The position numbers were made by a program, and so were the translations under genes. A stretch of DNA of 64,000 nucleotides from Enhydrobacter sp. (GTDB lineage: Bacteria > Pseudomonadota > Alphaproteobacteria > Reyranellales > Reyranellaceae). Positions 42,530 to 50,947 of the stretch are shown piece after piece; the stretch's first letter is position 1; the number at the start of each line of letters is the position of its first letter. A model generated the notes under the pieces. The model saw nothing but the letters and a program-made list of their open reading frames with translations. It was not told where the DNA came from and searched no databases. Where the stretch lies: positions 4,707,001-4,771,000 of the forward strand of contig NZ_CP126889.1 of assembly GCF_030246845.1 (NCBI RefSeq). The letters are read 5' to 3'.

Positions 42530-43998
42530 GCGCAAAGCATCAGCTTGCGCCCGTCGCCGCCGACCCCCCGGATTATTTCCACGGGGTCAGGGAGCGCGCG
42601 TCAAAGCGCTGGGATCAGCTTGAGGCGGACCCCGAGCTTGCCGGGCCTTGGCACCAACTGTTCAAGCAGGTGCAAAGCCCTCGTCATATCCTCTCCGAGC
42701 TGCTGCAGAACGCCGACGACGCCGGCGCCAGCGAAGCGCGCGTGTCGATCGAAGATGATCGCTTCGTGTTCGAGCACAACGGCGAGGACTTCATCGAAGC
42801 GCATTTCGCGTCGATCTGCCGGTTCGGCTACTCGCATCTCCACGATTGGGTGAAGCGCAAGACCGCAGATTTTCGACAGCTCTCGGCCGACACGGTGCGC
42901 AACCCGCCATTCTCGTCGCTTCAGGCGCTGTCTGATCTCGTCGAGGAGCGCTTCAATCAGCCGCCACTGTGCCCGGGGCTCGAAGATCGGCGCGCCTGGC
43001 TCACGGCCTTTGGAACGCAGCTCGCGCGGATCGAACTGGCCGATCCCGTCGAGACCGAGCGCGTGCGCGCGGTCGCAACTGCGATCGCGGCGACAAGCTG
43101 GGTCGCGGCGCCGAAGCTGGAAGTCATCCCTTACCTCGACGGCGTTCCCGCCGGCACGGCGCGGCTTACGGATATCCTGTGGCTCGACCGCAAGCTCTTC
43201 GTCAGCCCGCTTTCAAAGGCCAAGCTCGCGAAGCGGGTGCCCGAGGAGATCGGCAAGAGCCTGAGCGCGGATATTCGTGCGGCGCTGGCCTATGCATTTG
43301 AGCGACCGCCCGAGGACATCAAGGACTATCTCGAAGAGAACTTCACGCTCGGCCCTGAGCGACAGGCGGTTGCGCCGGTTGTCGAGACGCAGCCCGTCGC
43401 CACGGGGGTCGATGGTGATGCAGCCGACGCGCCCTCCGAGGACACCCGCGATGACGCTGCGCCCGTTGGCGATGCGGCCGCGGGGGATGAAGCAGACCTC
43501 GCTGAGGATGATGATGAACCCGCGGTCTCGTCGGAGCAGGACGAGCGGCAGGAAGAGCTCGAAGGCGGTTTGCCAGAACCGGAGGTGGTCAGCCGGCCGC
43601 GCCCTCCAGTGAAGCCGCCACGGCCGAGCGTGATGGCGCGCTTCGCGGTTGCCCAGGGCTACAAAGCCGACGGCGAGGATCGTTTCTTCCATGCGGACGG
43701 AAGCTGGATCGGACGTGCCAATGGAGCGAGGTTCCCGTGGGAGCGACGCTCGGCCGGCGGTGAGGTTCTGCGCCACTACTATCCGAAGGACCACTGCCTG
43801 GAGCGCGAGCCGCTCCAGATCGAAGCCGATATCTGGGGGCTGCTCGACCAGAAGCCAGATGTCTACTCGTTCATTCTCGTCAACACCGAGGGTGAGCCCG
43901 TCGAGATGACGGGAGCCCGCCTGCGCGCGCTGCGCGAAGGCGGCGAGATCACCATTCACCCCGCAACATATAGGCTGGTTTATGACCTCGACGAATAA
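42526..43998 (+). CDS. Sacsin-like ATPase with a large in-frame internal deletion
   Basis: A 490-residue frame. The N-terminus starts a GHKL/Hsp90-type ATP-binding domain: ELLQNADDAGA (E58, N62, D65) and FEHNGEDF, then ICRFGYS at 97-103. Relatives continue here with a conserved lid and glycine loop; instead the frame jumps to HDWVKRKTADFRQL, part of the C-terminal half of the same family. The fold therefore lacks its lid and most of the ATP site. The join is near 42830-42845. An acidic linker follows (about 300-350), and the end is HPATYRLVYDLDE. Usual length is well over 1000 residues. It is coupled to both neighbours by overlaps. Confidence 0.7.
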   Translation: MSAKHQLAPVAADPPDYFHGVRERASKRWDQLEADPELAGPWHQLFKQVQSPRHILSELLQNADDAGASEARVSIEDDRFVFEHNGEDFIEAHFASICRFGYSHLHDWVKRKTADFRQLSADTVRNPPFSSLQALSDLVEERFNQPPLCPGLEDRRAWLTAFGTQLARIELADPVETERVRAVATAIAATSWVAAPKLEVIPYLDGVPAGTARLTDILWLDRKLFVSPLSKAKLAKRVPEEIGKSLSADIRAALAYAFERPPEDIKDYLEENFTLGPERQAVAPVVETQPVATGVDGDAADAPSEDTRDDAAPVGDAAAGDEADLAEDDDEPAVSSEQDERQEELEGGLPEPEVVSRPRPPVKPPRPSVMARFAVAQGYKADGEDRFFHADGSWIGRANGARFPWERRSAGGEVLRHYYPKDHCLEREPLQIEADIWGLLDQKPDVYSFILVNTEGEPVEMTGARLRALREGGEITIHPATYRLVYDLDE

Positions 43999-45595
43999 CA
44001 TCAAAAAGAAGCTCATCGAGGTCGCGATCCCCCTCGAAGCGATTAACAAGGCCTCTGCCCGTGAAAAGTCGATCCGGCATGGGCATCCGTCTACGCTGCA
44101 TCTGTGGTGGGCGCGGCGCCCATTGGCGGCATGCCGCGCCGTGCTGTTTGCTCAGCTCGTGGACGATCCGTCGAGTCATCCGGAGCGGTTTCCGACTGAC
44201 GAGGCGATTGAGGCTGAACGTCAGCGTCTCTTCGAGATCATTGAGGATTTGGTGGAGTGGGAAAGCTCCACAAACGAGGAGATTCTTGGGCGCGCGCGCG
44301 CCGAGATTCGCAAGAATTTTCCGGACGGCTTGCCACCGATCTACGACCCATTCTCCGGCGGAGGTTCGATACCGCTCGAAGCCCTTCGCCTCGGCCTTTC
44401 CCCGAAGGGGTCAGATCTCAATCCGGTGGCAGTGATGATCGGCAAGGCGATGGTCGAGCTACCGTCGTCATTTCATGATCGAAAGCCCATCCATCCAGGA
44501 AAACCCGAGCGTCTGCACTATCGAGGCGCCGAGGGTCTTGCGGAAGACATTCTCTGGTACGCGAAAGAGCTGAGCGACAAGGCCTGGAAGAAGATCGGTC
44601 ATCTTTATCCGTCTGTCAGACTTCCGAAGAGGGATGGTGGAAGGGACGCCACTGTCCTTGCATGGCTGTGGGCTAGGACTGTGGCTAGTCCGAACCCAGC
44701 GTTACGCGGTGTCCACGTTCCCCTCATTTCGAACTACTGGCTATGCAACAAGCCCAAGAAATCAGTGTGGGTTAAGCCGGTTGTCAACGGCACCGATATT
44801 TCCTTCGAGGTGCATAGTGGGAAGCCCGACGACGAAGATGCGGTAGCAGCAGGCACTAAGGCGGGGCGAGGCGCGAATTTCAGGTGCCTCCTAACCGGCG
44901 ACGCCATTACCGGCGACTATGTGAAGGCGGAAGGCATGGCGGGCAGGATGGGTTGGCGCCTTCTTGCCATTGTCGTGGAAGGCCGAGGCGGGCGTGGATA
45001 CGTTGCCCCAACGAAAGAGCACGAGGCTCTGGCCTTCAGTGAGAAGCCTGATTGGCGACCGGAATACCCGCTGTCGCAACACCCTCAGTATATGAGTGTG
45101 ACGAACTACGGGCCCACGAATATCTCCGATCTTTTTATGGATCGGCAGACCATTGCGCTGAATACATTTATGGATCTGGTCCCGGATGTTGTCCGCGATA
45201 TCCAAGATCCCGCCTACAGAAAAGCGATACTTTCGTATTTGGTATTGTGTGTGAGCCGTTTGGCCAACAGGCAATCCACGAGCACGTTCTGGCATACATC
45301 CCGTGAAAACGTGGAGCAGGTGTTTGCGATGCAAGCCCTGCCCATGCGGTGGGATACGGCTGAAGGGAACCCGTTCTCGTCCTCCTCGGGCAATTTCATG
45401 GGGCAAGTCGAGTATTTGGCCAAAGCCGTCGCTGCGCTCCCATGCTCGGCGCAAGCGGGGGTCGTTCAGCAGTTGGACGCTCAGAACGTGAACTTCTCGG
45501 GCTTCGTCGTATCGACCGATCCACCTTATTACGACAACGTCCCTTACTCCGCCCGTCCACACGACAGACTGCGATTACTCGATCGTGCGAGATGA
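43982..45595 (+). pseudogene. Truncated DUF1156 N6-adenine DNA methyltransferase
   Basis: The 537-residue frame starts with a classic DUF1156 region: KKLIEVAIPLEAINKASAREKSIRHGHPSTLHLWWARRPLAACR. The SAM site DPFSGGGSIPLEALRLG follows, then the zinc-like and target recognition parts, and the catalytic STDPPYYDN near residue 517. Ten residues later the sequence leaves the family and stops. A complete DUF1156 protein continues for several hundred residues with the rest of the Rossmann fold, so this protein should be inactive. The break lies near 45549, where it meets the truncated nuclease from the other strand. Confidence 0.75.
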
Positions 45596-45995
45596 CGCGT
45601 CCGCTGCGCCCGAGACGAGCCTCGCATCGCGCCCGACGGCCGAACGCGACCTGCTCAAGTAGCGCCTTTGCTCTGCGACCTTCAGGTGCGTGAAGTTCAG
45701 GCGCATTAAAGTCGGCGAGGCGGACTTCAATCCAAGTGCCGGGATCTGCCGCCTGCCCAACGCAGAGGCTGTCACCGTCCCCTACGTAGCGTACCAAGCC
45801 CTCGAATTTCTGCCCTGCGACTGAAGGAAGTCGCCCTTCGCATGGGTCGGCCAGCGCTGGCGTGGCCCACGAGAAGATCATGAGCGCGAGGGTAGCGGCC
45901 AGCAGGTGATGAACTGGGCGGGGCGAGTTGATGAAAAACTCTGGGCCGGTCGGGATCAGCGGCAGCATCAGGTTCTTGCTCGTTGAAGGTTCCAC
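45546..45995 (-). pseudogene. Truncated secreted thermonuclease-like (SNase) gene
   Basis: Starting from a GTG at 45995 (ATG 45968 is an alternative), the protein has a signal-peptide-like helix ending in ATPALADPC, then FEGLVRYVGDGDSLCVG, VRLADFNAPELHAPEG, and GRVISHDRVIAVCRVDGRS, the calcium and catalytic regions of the SNase family. Homology ends at about residue 150, where the frame enters the methyltransferase gene in reverse and runs on to 45396. The last 20-30 residues are missing. It begins 18 bases after the RES-domain gene stop. Confidence 0.65.
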
Positions 45996-46012
45996 CGCCG
46001 ATATTCCCCCAT

Positions 46013-46609
46013 CTATCCCAGACCAACCTTGTAGCGTGCAAGAAGTCCAGCCAATCGGTCGCGGTCTATTGTCATCGGGTGAGGGGTGCCCGCCGGCGCA
46101 AGGCGATCGCCGACGTGCTCAAAGAGCGCGACGCAGATCTCGCCATTGTCGTGGTTGGAGCGGTAGGCAATGCCGTCCGGCACCGTAGGATGGTCGTGGA
46201 TGGCTCGCGACCACTGTTGCGCGACGGCATGAGGCCCACTCGTGACGGTACCAGTCGCGCCGATCTGCGCTAAGCCGGGGCCGTGAAGGGAAACCAAGCG
46301 GAGGGTCGCGGTGACCTCCACTTCGGAGAAGGATCGCGCCTCGAGGAAACTCATGGCGACAAAGCGTGCGCCAACGCTGCGCAGGCAGGTTTCCGCGAAG
46401 GCACCTTCGAGCGTCGTCGCGAGGTAGCAGACCCCATAGGTCTTTGTCGGATCGTCGAAGCGATTGCCGCCAGTCGAGCCGAAAAAGAGCGGACCGAGGT
46501 CGCTGCGATGGATGCGCACAAGGCGAGCGCCGCTGGCAATCTCTTCAAGAGGAAGCTCGCGGCTGGCGAAGTCGGGCGGCGGAAGTGGGCCAGGACTAGG
46601 CGGCGCCAT
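46013..46609 (-). CDS. RES-domain toxin
   Basis: A protein of 198 residues. The family R-E-S residues are visible: arginine in VRIHRSDLGPLFFG (R32 or R35), glutamate in YLATTLEGAFAET, and serine in DGIAYRSNHDN. RES toxins degrade NAD+ and stop growth. The gene starts inside the end of the antitoxin gene by 14 bases, the usual order and coupling for RES/Xre pairs. The active-site residues look intact. Confidence 0.85.
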   Translation of the reverse strand: MAPPSPGPLPPPDFASRELPLEEIASGARLVRIHRSDLGPLFFGSTGGNRFDDPTKTYGVCYLATTLEGAFAETCLRSVGARFVAMSFLEARSFSEVEVTATLRLVSLHGPGLAQIGATGTVTSGPHAVAQQWSRAIHDHPTVPDGIAYRSNHDNGEICVALFEHVGDRLAPAGTPHPMTIDRDRLAGLLARYKVGLG

Positions 46610-47282
46610 GTTCGCCGTAAGCCGCCGCTGCCGTCACCACATCGTCGATCTTGCCCTTGCGAAGCAGATCGATCGGCCGCTTGCCGCCAAGTCGCTGGTC
46701 GCCCGTGAGCATGAAGTTGACGCGCATCCAAGGGTCATCGACCGTGAAGGCGTCGAGCACCTCCCGGACGCCGGGAAGCAGGCCGTTCTTGCCGATCTGG
46801 AAGGCCGGGTAGACATAGCCGTCCCCGACGTCGAGCCAGAAGACCTGGTTACGCTCCCGCTTGCGGCCGAGGCCCTGCGGCGTGATGCCCAGGTGCTCAG
46901 CGAGCTGCTGCGCGGAGAGCGCGCCGCCTTCTGCCTTCAGCATGTCGCGCTTCATCTCCGATCCGCGCAGGAATGCCTCGGTCAGAGGATCGGGCTTGTC
47001 GGGCTCGATTTCTGCTCCAATCGCGGCGGCCTCACGCAGGGACCTGAATAGCACGTCCGTGTCGGTCGATGCTCCAACGGCCTCCAGCAAGCGGTCGCGC
47101 GGCATCCGTTCTGCAATTCGCGCGAGGGCGCGGCCGGTCCGAAGGACGAAGGCCTCGACGAGATCCTCGCTTGGTGCGGGCTCCGAACGGCGGCTGCGCG
47201 TAGATGCCGTGGAAGTGGCGTTACCTCCGAAGTGGCTGGCGCGACTGCGGCGGCGAGTTCCGGCTGAAGCTGTGGGCGCCAT
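46596..47282 (-). CDS. Xre/MbcA/ParS-type antitoxin for the RES toxin
   Basis: A protein of 228 residues. A helix-turn-helix is seen near ALSAQQLAEHLGITPQGLGRKRERNQVFWL, and the C-terminal toxin-binding domain reads DDPWMRVNFMLTGDQRLGGKRPIDLLRKGKIDDVVTAAAAYGEHG. The first 35 residues are low-complexity and may not be translated. It should block the RES toxin and repress its own promoter; an AT-rich stretch with ten alternating AT bases (47316-47325) lies about 35 bases upstream. Confidence 0.82.
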   Translation of the reverse strand: MAPTASAGTRRRSRASHFGGNATSTASTRSRRSEPAPSEDLVEAFVLRTGRALARIAERMPRDRLLEAVGASTDTDVLFRSLREAAAIGAEIEPDKPDPLTEAFLRGSEMKRDMLKAEGGALSAQQLAEHLGITPQGLGRKRERNQVFWLDVGDGYVYPAFQIGKNGLLPGVREVLDAFTVDDPWMRVNFMLTGDQRLGGKRPIDLLRKGKIDDVVTAAAAYGEHGAA

Positions 47283-47528
47283 GGCGATGTCCCTTGGAAT
47301 GGTTCATTTGTCGTGATATATATATGCCATGAAAGTCGAAACATCAATTGCGATTGTCATGCAGGGACAGAATCCCGCCAATTGTACGATTTTGCACTCC
47401 TCCATGCTTCGAGGCGCTGCGCCAAGAGCACCGAGAAGCGCCGGGCACCGCCGATCTTGCGCCGGCAGAACATCGCGCAACCCATTGATGTCAGTGCGCT
47501 TTTCTCGATTTTGTGCAATCTTGGGCGC

Positions 47529-47771
47529 ATGGATGTCAAGGCTGCAGCACCCACCTCGGCGGAAGTCATCGACTTCTTCGACTACGTGTCCTCGGAGCCC
47601 CGCACAAGCCGTCAGAGGGGTGACGTTGAACGCCGAACCGCGGTCTCTCGACTGGGCATGCGGATCACGGACGATTGGCCGGCATGCGTGCCGGTCACGG
47701 AGGCTGAACTGGATCTGTTCGAGGCCCATTTCGGCCAGCTCATCGATGAGCTGCTGCGCTCGACAGACTGA
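47529..47771 (+). CDS. Small conserved protein preceding the serine recombinase
   Basis: A predicted protein of 80 residues from ATG 47529; the frame opens earlier but the longer N-terminus looks non-coding. It has SAEVIDFFDYVSSEP, a RLGMRITDDWPACVPVTEAELDLF stretch and an amphipathic C-terminal helix ending DELLRSTD. No family is recognised. It ends 21 bases before the recombinase, so it may be an accessory protein such as an excision factor; that is a guess from position only. Confidence 0.45.
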   Translation: MDVKAAAPTSAEVIDFFDYVSSEPRTSRQRGDVERRTAVSRLGMRITDDWPACVPVTEAELDLFEAHFGQLIDELLRSTD

Positions 47772-47792
47772 CTTGTTGAATGGAGGTCCTGC

Positions 47793-48881
47793 ATGAACGC
47801 CAAAGCGACCCCCGCCTTGGCGTCGCCAGGGCGTGCCGCCCTCTATCTCCGCGTCTCGACCGGGCGCCAAGCCGAACATGATCTCTCCATCCCCGATCAG
47901 CGGCGTCAGTTACGCGCTTATTGCGAGGGGAAGGGGATTGCCGTAGTCGCCGAGTTCGTCGAACCCGGAGCGTCCGCGACGGACGACCGTCGTCCCGAGT
48001 TTCAGAGGATGATGGACGCCGCAGCGGAGAAGCCCGCGCCGTTCGACTGCATTATCGTCCACTCGTTCTCCCGGTTCTTCCGCGATCAGTTCCAGCTTGA
48101 GTTCTACGTGCGTCGGCTGGCGAAGAGTGGGATCCGCCTGATTTCCATCACGCAGGACCTCGGCGATGATCCCATGAGCGTGATGATGCGTCAGATCATG
48201 GCGCTATTCGATGAATATCAGTCGAAGGAAAATGCCAAGCATACGCTTCGCGCGATGCGTGAGAACGCGCGCCAGGGATACTGGAACGGTTCGCGCCCGC
48301 CGTTTGGGTACAGGATTGTGGTCGCCGAGCAGCGAGGCACGCGCGCGAAGAAGAAGATCGAGCCAGACCCCATGCAGACCGAAACTGTTCGTCTCATGTT
48401 CCGCCTTGCTCGGATCGGCAATGAAGACGGTCCCATGGGGTCACGTCAGATCGCCGATTATCTCAACGCGCATGGCATTCGGACCCAGACGGGCGGCCGG
48501 TGGGGCGTTGGTGCAGTCCACCAGGTTCTTACGCGCGAGACATATATCGGCCGGCATCGCTTCAACGTCTCGGGCAAGCGCAAGGGTGAGCGGAAATCCG
48601 AGGATGAGATCGTCGAGATGGCGGTTGAGCCGATCATTGGCGAGGAGGAATTCGCCGAGGTGCAGGCGGTCATGCGTTCGCGAAGCCCACAACTCCGAGC
48701 GCCCCGGTTCGTGTCCGCTGGTACACTGCTTGGCGGAGTGTGCTTCTGTGCCGACTGCGGCGGAGCGATGACGCTTCGCACCTCCGGCAAGGGTGAGCAA
48801 TACCGCTACTACACCTGCTGCACTGCTGCCCGACAGGGGAAGAGCGGATGCCGAGGACGCACCATTCCGATGAATGAGCTA
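47793..48881 (+). pseudogene. Large serine recombinase, N-terminal part (split by IS630)
   Basis: Codons 1-363 of a large serine recombinase. The resolvase domain begins AALYLRVSTGRQAEHDLSI, with the catalytic serine in RVST, and continues with FDCIIVHSFSRFFRDQFQLEFYVRRL. The recombinase domain follows (GYWNGSRPPFGYRI, QIADYLNAHGIRTQTGG, VLTRETYIGRHRFN) and then the zinc ribbon CFCADCGGAM with CTAARQGKSGC. After MNEL the IS insertion adds four codons and a stop. Start ATG 47793 lies behind GGAGG. Confidence 0.9.
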
Positions 48882-49973
48882 GTGGATGGAATCTAACACT
48901 TGGTGCCCTCGTTTGACGGCGGCGATGATTTTGTTGGGGTCCTTTGTCCAGATGAAGGGCCTTGGGTCTGCATTGTGGAGGCGAAGGAAGCAGTGGATGG
49001 CGTCTTTGAGTTCGCGAAGAGATCGGAAGACGCCGCGCTTGAGGCGTTTGTTCGCGAGCTTTGCAAAGAAGCCCTCGACGGCATTGAGCCAGGACGCCGA
49101 CGTTGGGGTGAAGTGGAAGGCGAACCGCGGATGCTTGTCGAGCCATTGCATCACTTTGGGATGGCTGTGGGTGGCATAGTTATCGATGATGACGTGGATC
49201 GTCTTTCTCCTGGGTGTCCTTGCATCGATGGCGTTGAGGAAGCGGATGAACTCTTGATGACGATGGCGCTTCATGCACTGGCCGATAACCTTGCCCTCCA
49301 GGACGTCGAGGGCGGCGAACAGAGTGGTGACGCCATGGCGCTTGTAGTCGTGGGTCATGGTGCCGGCGCGCCCCTTCTTCATCGGCAGTCCCGGCTGGGT
49401 GCGGTCCAGCGCCTGGATTTGGCTCTTTTCATCGACCGAGAGCACGATGGCGTGGTCGGGCGGATTGACGTACAGCCCGACGATGTCCCTGAGCTTGGCG
49501 GCAAACTGCGGATCATTGGACAGCTTGAATTGGCGGACCAGATGCGGCCTCAGGCCATGGGCGCGCCAGATCCGTTGCACCGAGCTGACGCTGATCCCGG
49601 CCGCCTCGGCCATCGCCGGGCCGGTCCAATGGCTCGCCCCCGACGGCGGCCCTGCCAGCGTCATGGCGACAACGTGCTCGGCCACCTCGGGATGGAGCGG
49701 CGGGATGCGCGACGGGCGTGTCTTGTCGCGCCACAGCCCCGCTGCACCTTCCGCCCCGAACCGTTCCTGCCAGCGCCAGATCACCGTCTTGGCCTTGCCG
49801 GTGGCACGCATGATCTCGGCAGTGCCATGCCCGTCGGCGGTCAAAAGAACGATCCTTGCCCGCCAGACGTGCTTTTGCGGGCTGTTGCGGTTGGCCACCA
49901 CCGCCTCCAGCTCGCCACGGTCCGTGGCATTCAACTGAAAGTTCGTTCGCTCGTGCATTCCTCTGACTCGCAT
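48879..49973 (-). CDS. IS630-family transposase
   Basis: A protein of 364 residues. The N-terminal helix-turn-helix regions (GHGTAEIMRATGKAKTVIWRWQERF and AEAAGISVSSVQRIWRAHGL) precede the DDE domain: first aspartate in LSVDEKSQIQALDR, second in VIIDNYATHSHPKV, and glutamate in SASWLNAVEGFFAKL. The stop codon TAG is formed partly by the duplicated TA at the insertion site. ATG 49973 or ATG 49958 may be the start. The frame is intact, so the element may be active. Confidence 0.9.
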   Translation of the reverse strand: MRVRGMHERTNFQLNATDRGELEAVVANRNSPQKHVWRARIVLLTADGHGTAEIMRATGKAKTVIWRWQERFGAEGAAGLWRDKTRPSRIPPLHPEVAEHVVAMTLAGPPSGASHWTGPAMAEAAGISVSSVQRIWRAHGLRPHLVRQFKLSNDPQFAAKLRDIVGLYVNPPDHAIVLSVDEKSQIQALDRTQPGLPMKKGRAGTMTHDYKRHGVTTLFAALDVLEGKVIGQCMKRHRHQEFIRFLNAIDARTPRRKTIHVIIDNYATHSHPKVMQWLDKHPRFAFHFTPTSASWLNAVEGFFAKLANKRLKRGVFRSLRELKDAIHCFLRLHNADPRPFIWTKDPNKIIAAVKRGHQVLDSIH

Positions 49974-50027
49974 ACGCGAGCCCGATCGGGAATCCCCTCG
50001 CGAATCGAAATGTTAGATTTGGTCCAC
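48882..50027 (-). mobile_element. IS630-family insertion sequence
   Basis: An 1146-base element flanked by TA at 48880-48881 and 50028-50029, the expected IS630 target duplication. The ends are imperfect inverted repeats: GTGGATGGAATCTAACACTT at left and GTGGACCAAATCTAACATTT at right, 16 of 20 matching. It carries one transposase. Removing it with one TA restores the recombinase frame. Confidence 0.9.
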
Positions 50028-50029
50028 TA

Positions 50030-50617
50030 GACGAGATGATCGTGTCGCATCTCGAAGAGCGACTGCTGGCACCCGATCGACTGGAGGAGCTGCTCTCAGG
50101 TCTGCTCAAGCGCCGGGAAGAGCATACGGAGCGTCTGCGAGGGCGGATCGCCGAATTGAGGAAGCAGGCGGCGGACGCCGAAGCCAAGCTCACACGGCTG
50201 TACGAGGTAATCGAGAACGGGCTCGCTGACCTAGACGACCCCAACTTGAAGGGACGAATTGTGGAGCTGAAGCGGATCCGGGATGCCGCCCGGGCCGACG
50301 CGGATCGGGCGGAAGGCCGTGCCGACGACAGAGGCAACCGGCTGACCCCTGAGTTCTTGCGTCGATTCGGGATCGAAGCGCGCAAGAAGATCAGGGCGCG
50401 CGACGGAGGCTTCCGGCGAAGCCACGTCCAGGCGCTGGTCCAGCGCGTCGAGGTGGGAACAGACGAGATTAGGATTAAGGGTTCGAAGCCAAGGCTCCTC
50501 CAGACGCTCGTGGCGTCCGGAGGAGGCTATGGAGTGGAAACGGCGACGCACGGCGTTCGCAGTTTCGTTCCGAAATGGCTCCGGAGGCAGGGTTCGAACC
50601 TGCGACCCGGCGATTAA
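50030..50617 (+). pseudogene. Large serine recombinase, C-terminal part (split by IS630)
   Basis: Continues the recombinase frame after the insertion: DEMIVSHLEERLLAPDRLEELL, a long coiled-coil (EEHTERLRGRIAELRKQAADAEAKL), then HVQALVQRVEVGTDEIRIKG and GVRSFVPKWLRRQG. With one TA removed, the whole protein would be about 558 residues. The last codons and stop lie inside the tRNA-Asn gene on the opposite strand, which marks the integration border. Confidence 0.88.
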
Positions 50618-50650
50618 CAGTCGCCTGCTCTACCGCTGAGCTACTCCGGA
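50576..50650 (-). tRNA. tRNA-Asn (anticodon GTT), island border
   Basis: A 75-base cloverleaf on the minus strand. The acceptor TCCGGAG pairs with CTCCGGA, the anticodon stem encloses GTT, GGTTCGAACC is in the T arm, and CCA is at the 50576 end. Its 3' end faces the recombinase, so it is likely the attachment site or next to it. Confidence 0.95.
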
Positions 50651-50747
50651 AAACTTGTCGCGGCCGGCGGTATGCGGCCCGCGAAGGCGCGGACTTTTGG
50701 CAGAGTGTCTCCCCGCAGGCAAGGGGGGAGGTTGTCCGCACGCTGCG

Positions 50748-50821
50748 TGGAGGCCTGGGCCGGAATCGAACCGGCATAGACGGATTTGCAGTCCGCTACA
50801 TAGCCACTCTGCCACCAGGCC
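50748..50821 (-). tRNA. tRNA-Cys (anticodon GCA)
   Basis: A 74-base cloverleaf on the minus strand. The acceptor GGCCTGG pairs with CCAGGCC, the loop carries GCA within GACTGCAAATC, the T arm has GGTTCGATTCC, and CCA is encoded at 50748-50750. Confidence 0.95.
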
Positions 50822-50947
50822 CGCCGCAGGAACGGCGCTGCTATAGGCATGGGCCGTGACGGCGGTCAAGCGGGCCGCGACATGCCACCCTTTGACGCTC
50901 TCACCGCTGCGCGCCTATAAACAATACAACATTTGGGGTTACAGCCG

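Noticed and set aside
28407..45595. Complete DISARM system
   Set aside because: SNF2-DUF3883 helicase and a methylase are present, but I see no drmA (DUF1998 helicase), drmB or drmC-type phospholipase gene, and the methylase is DUF1156 type.
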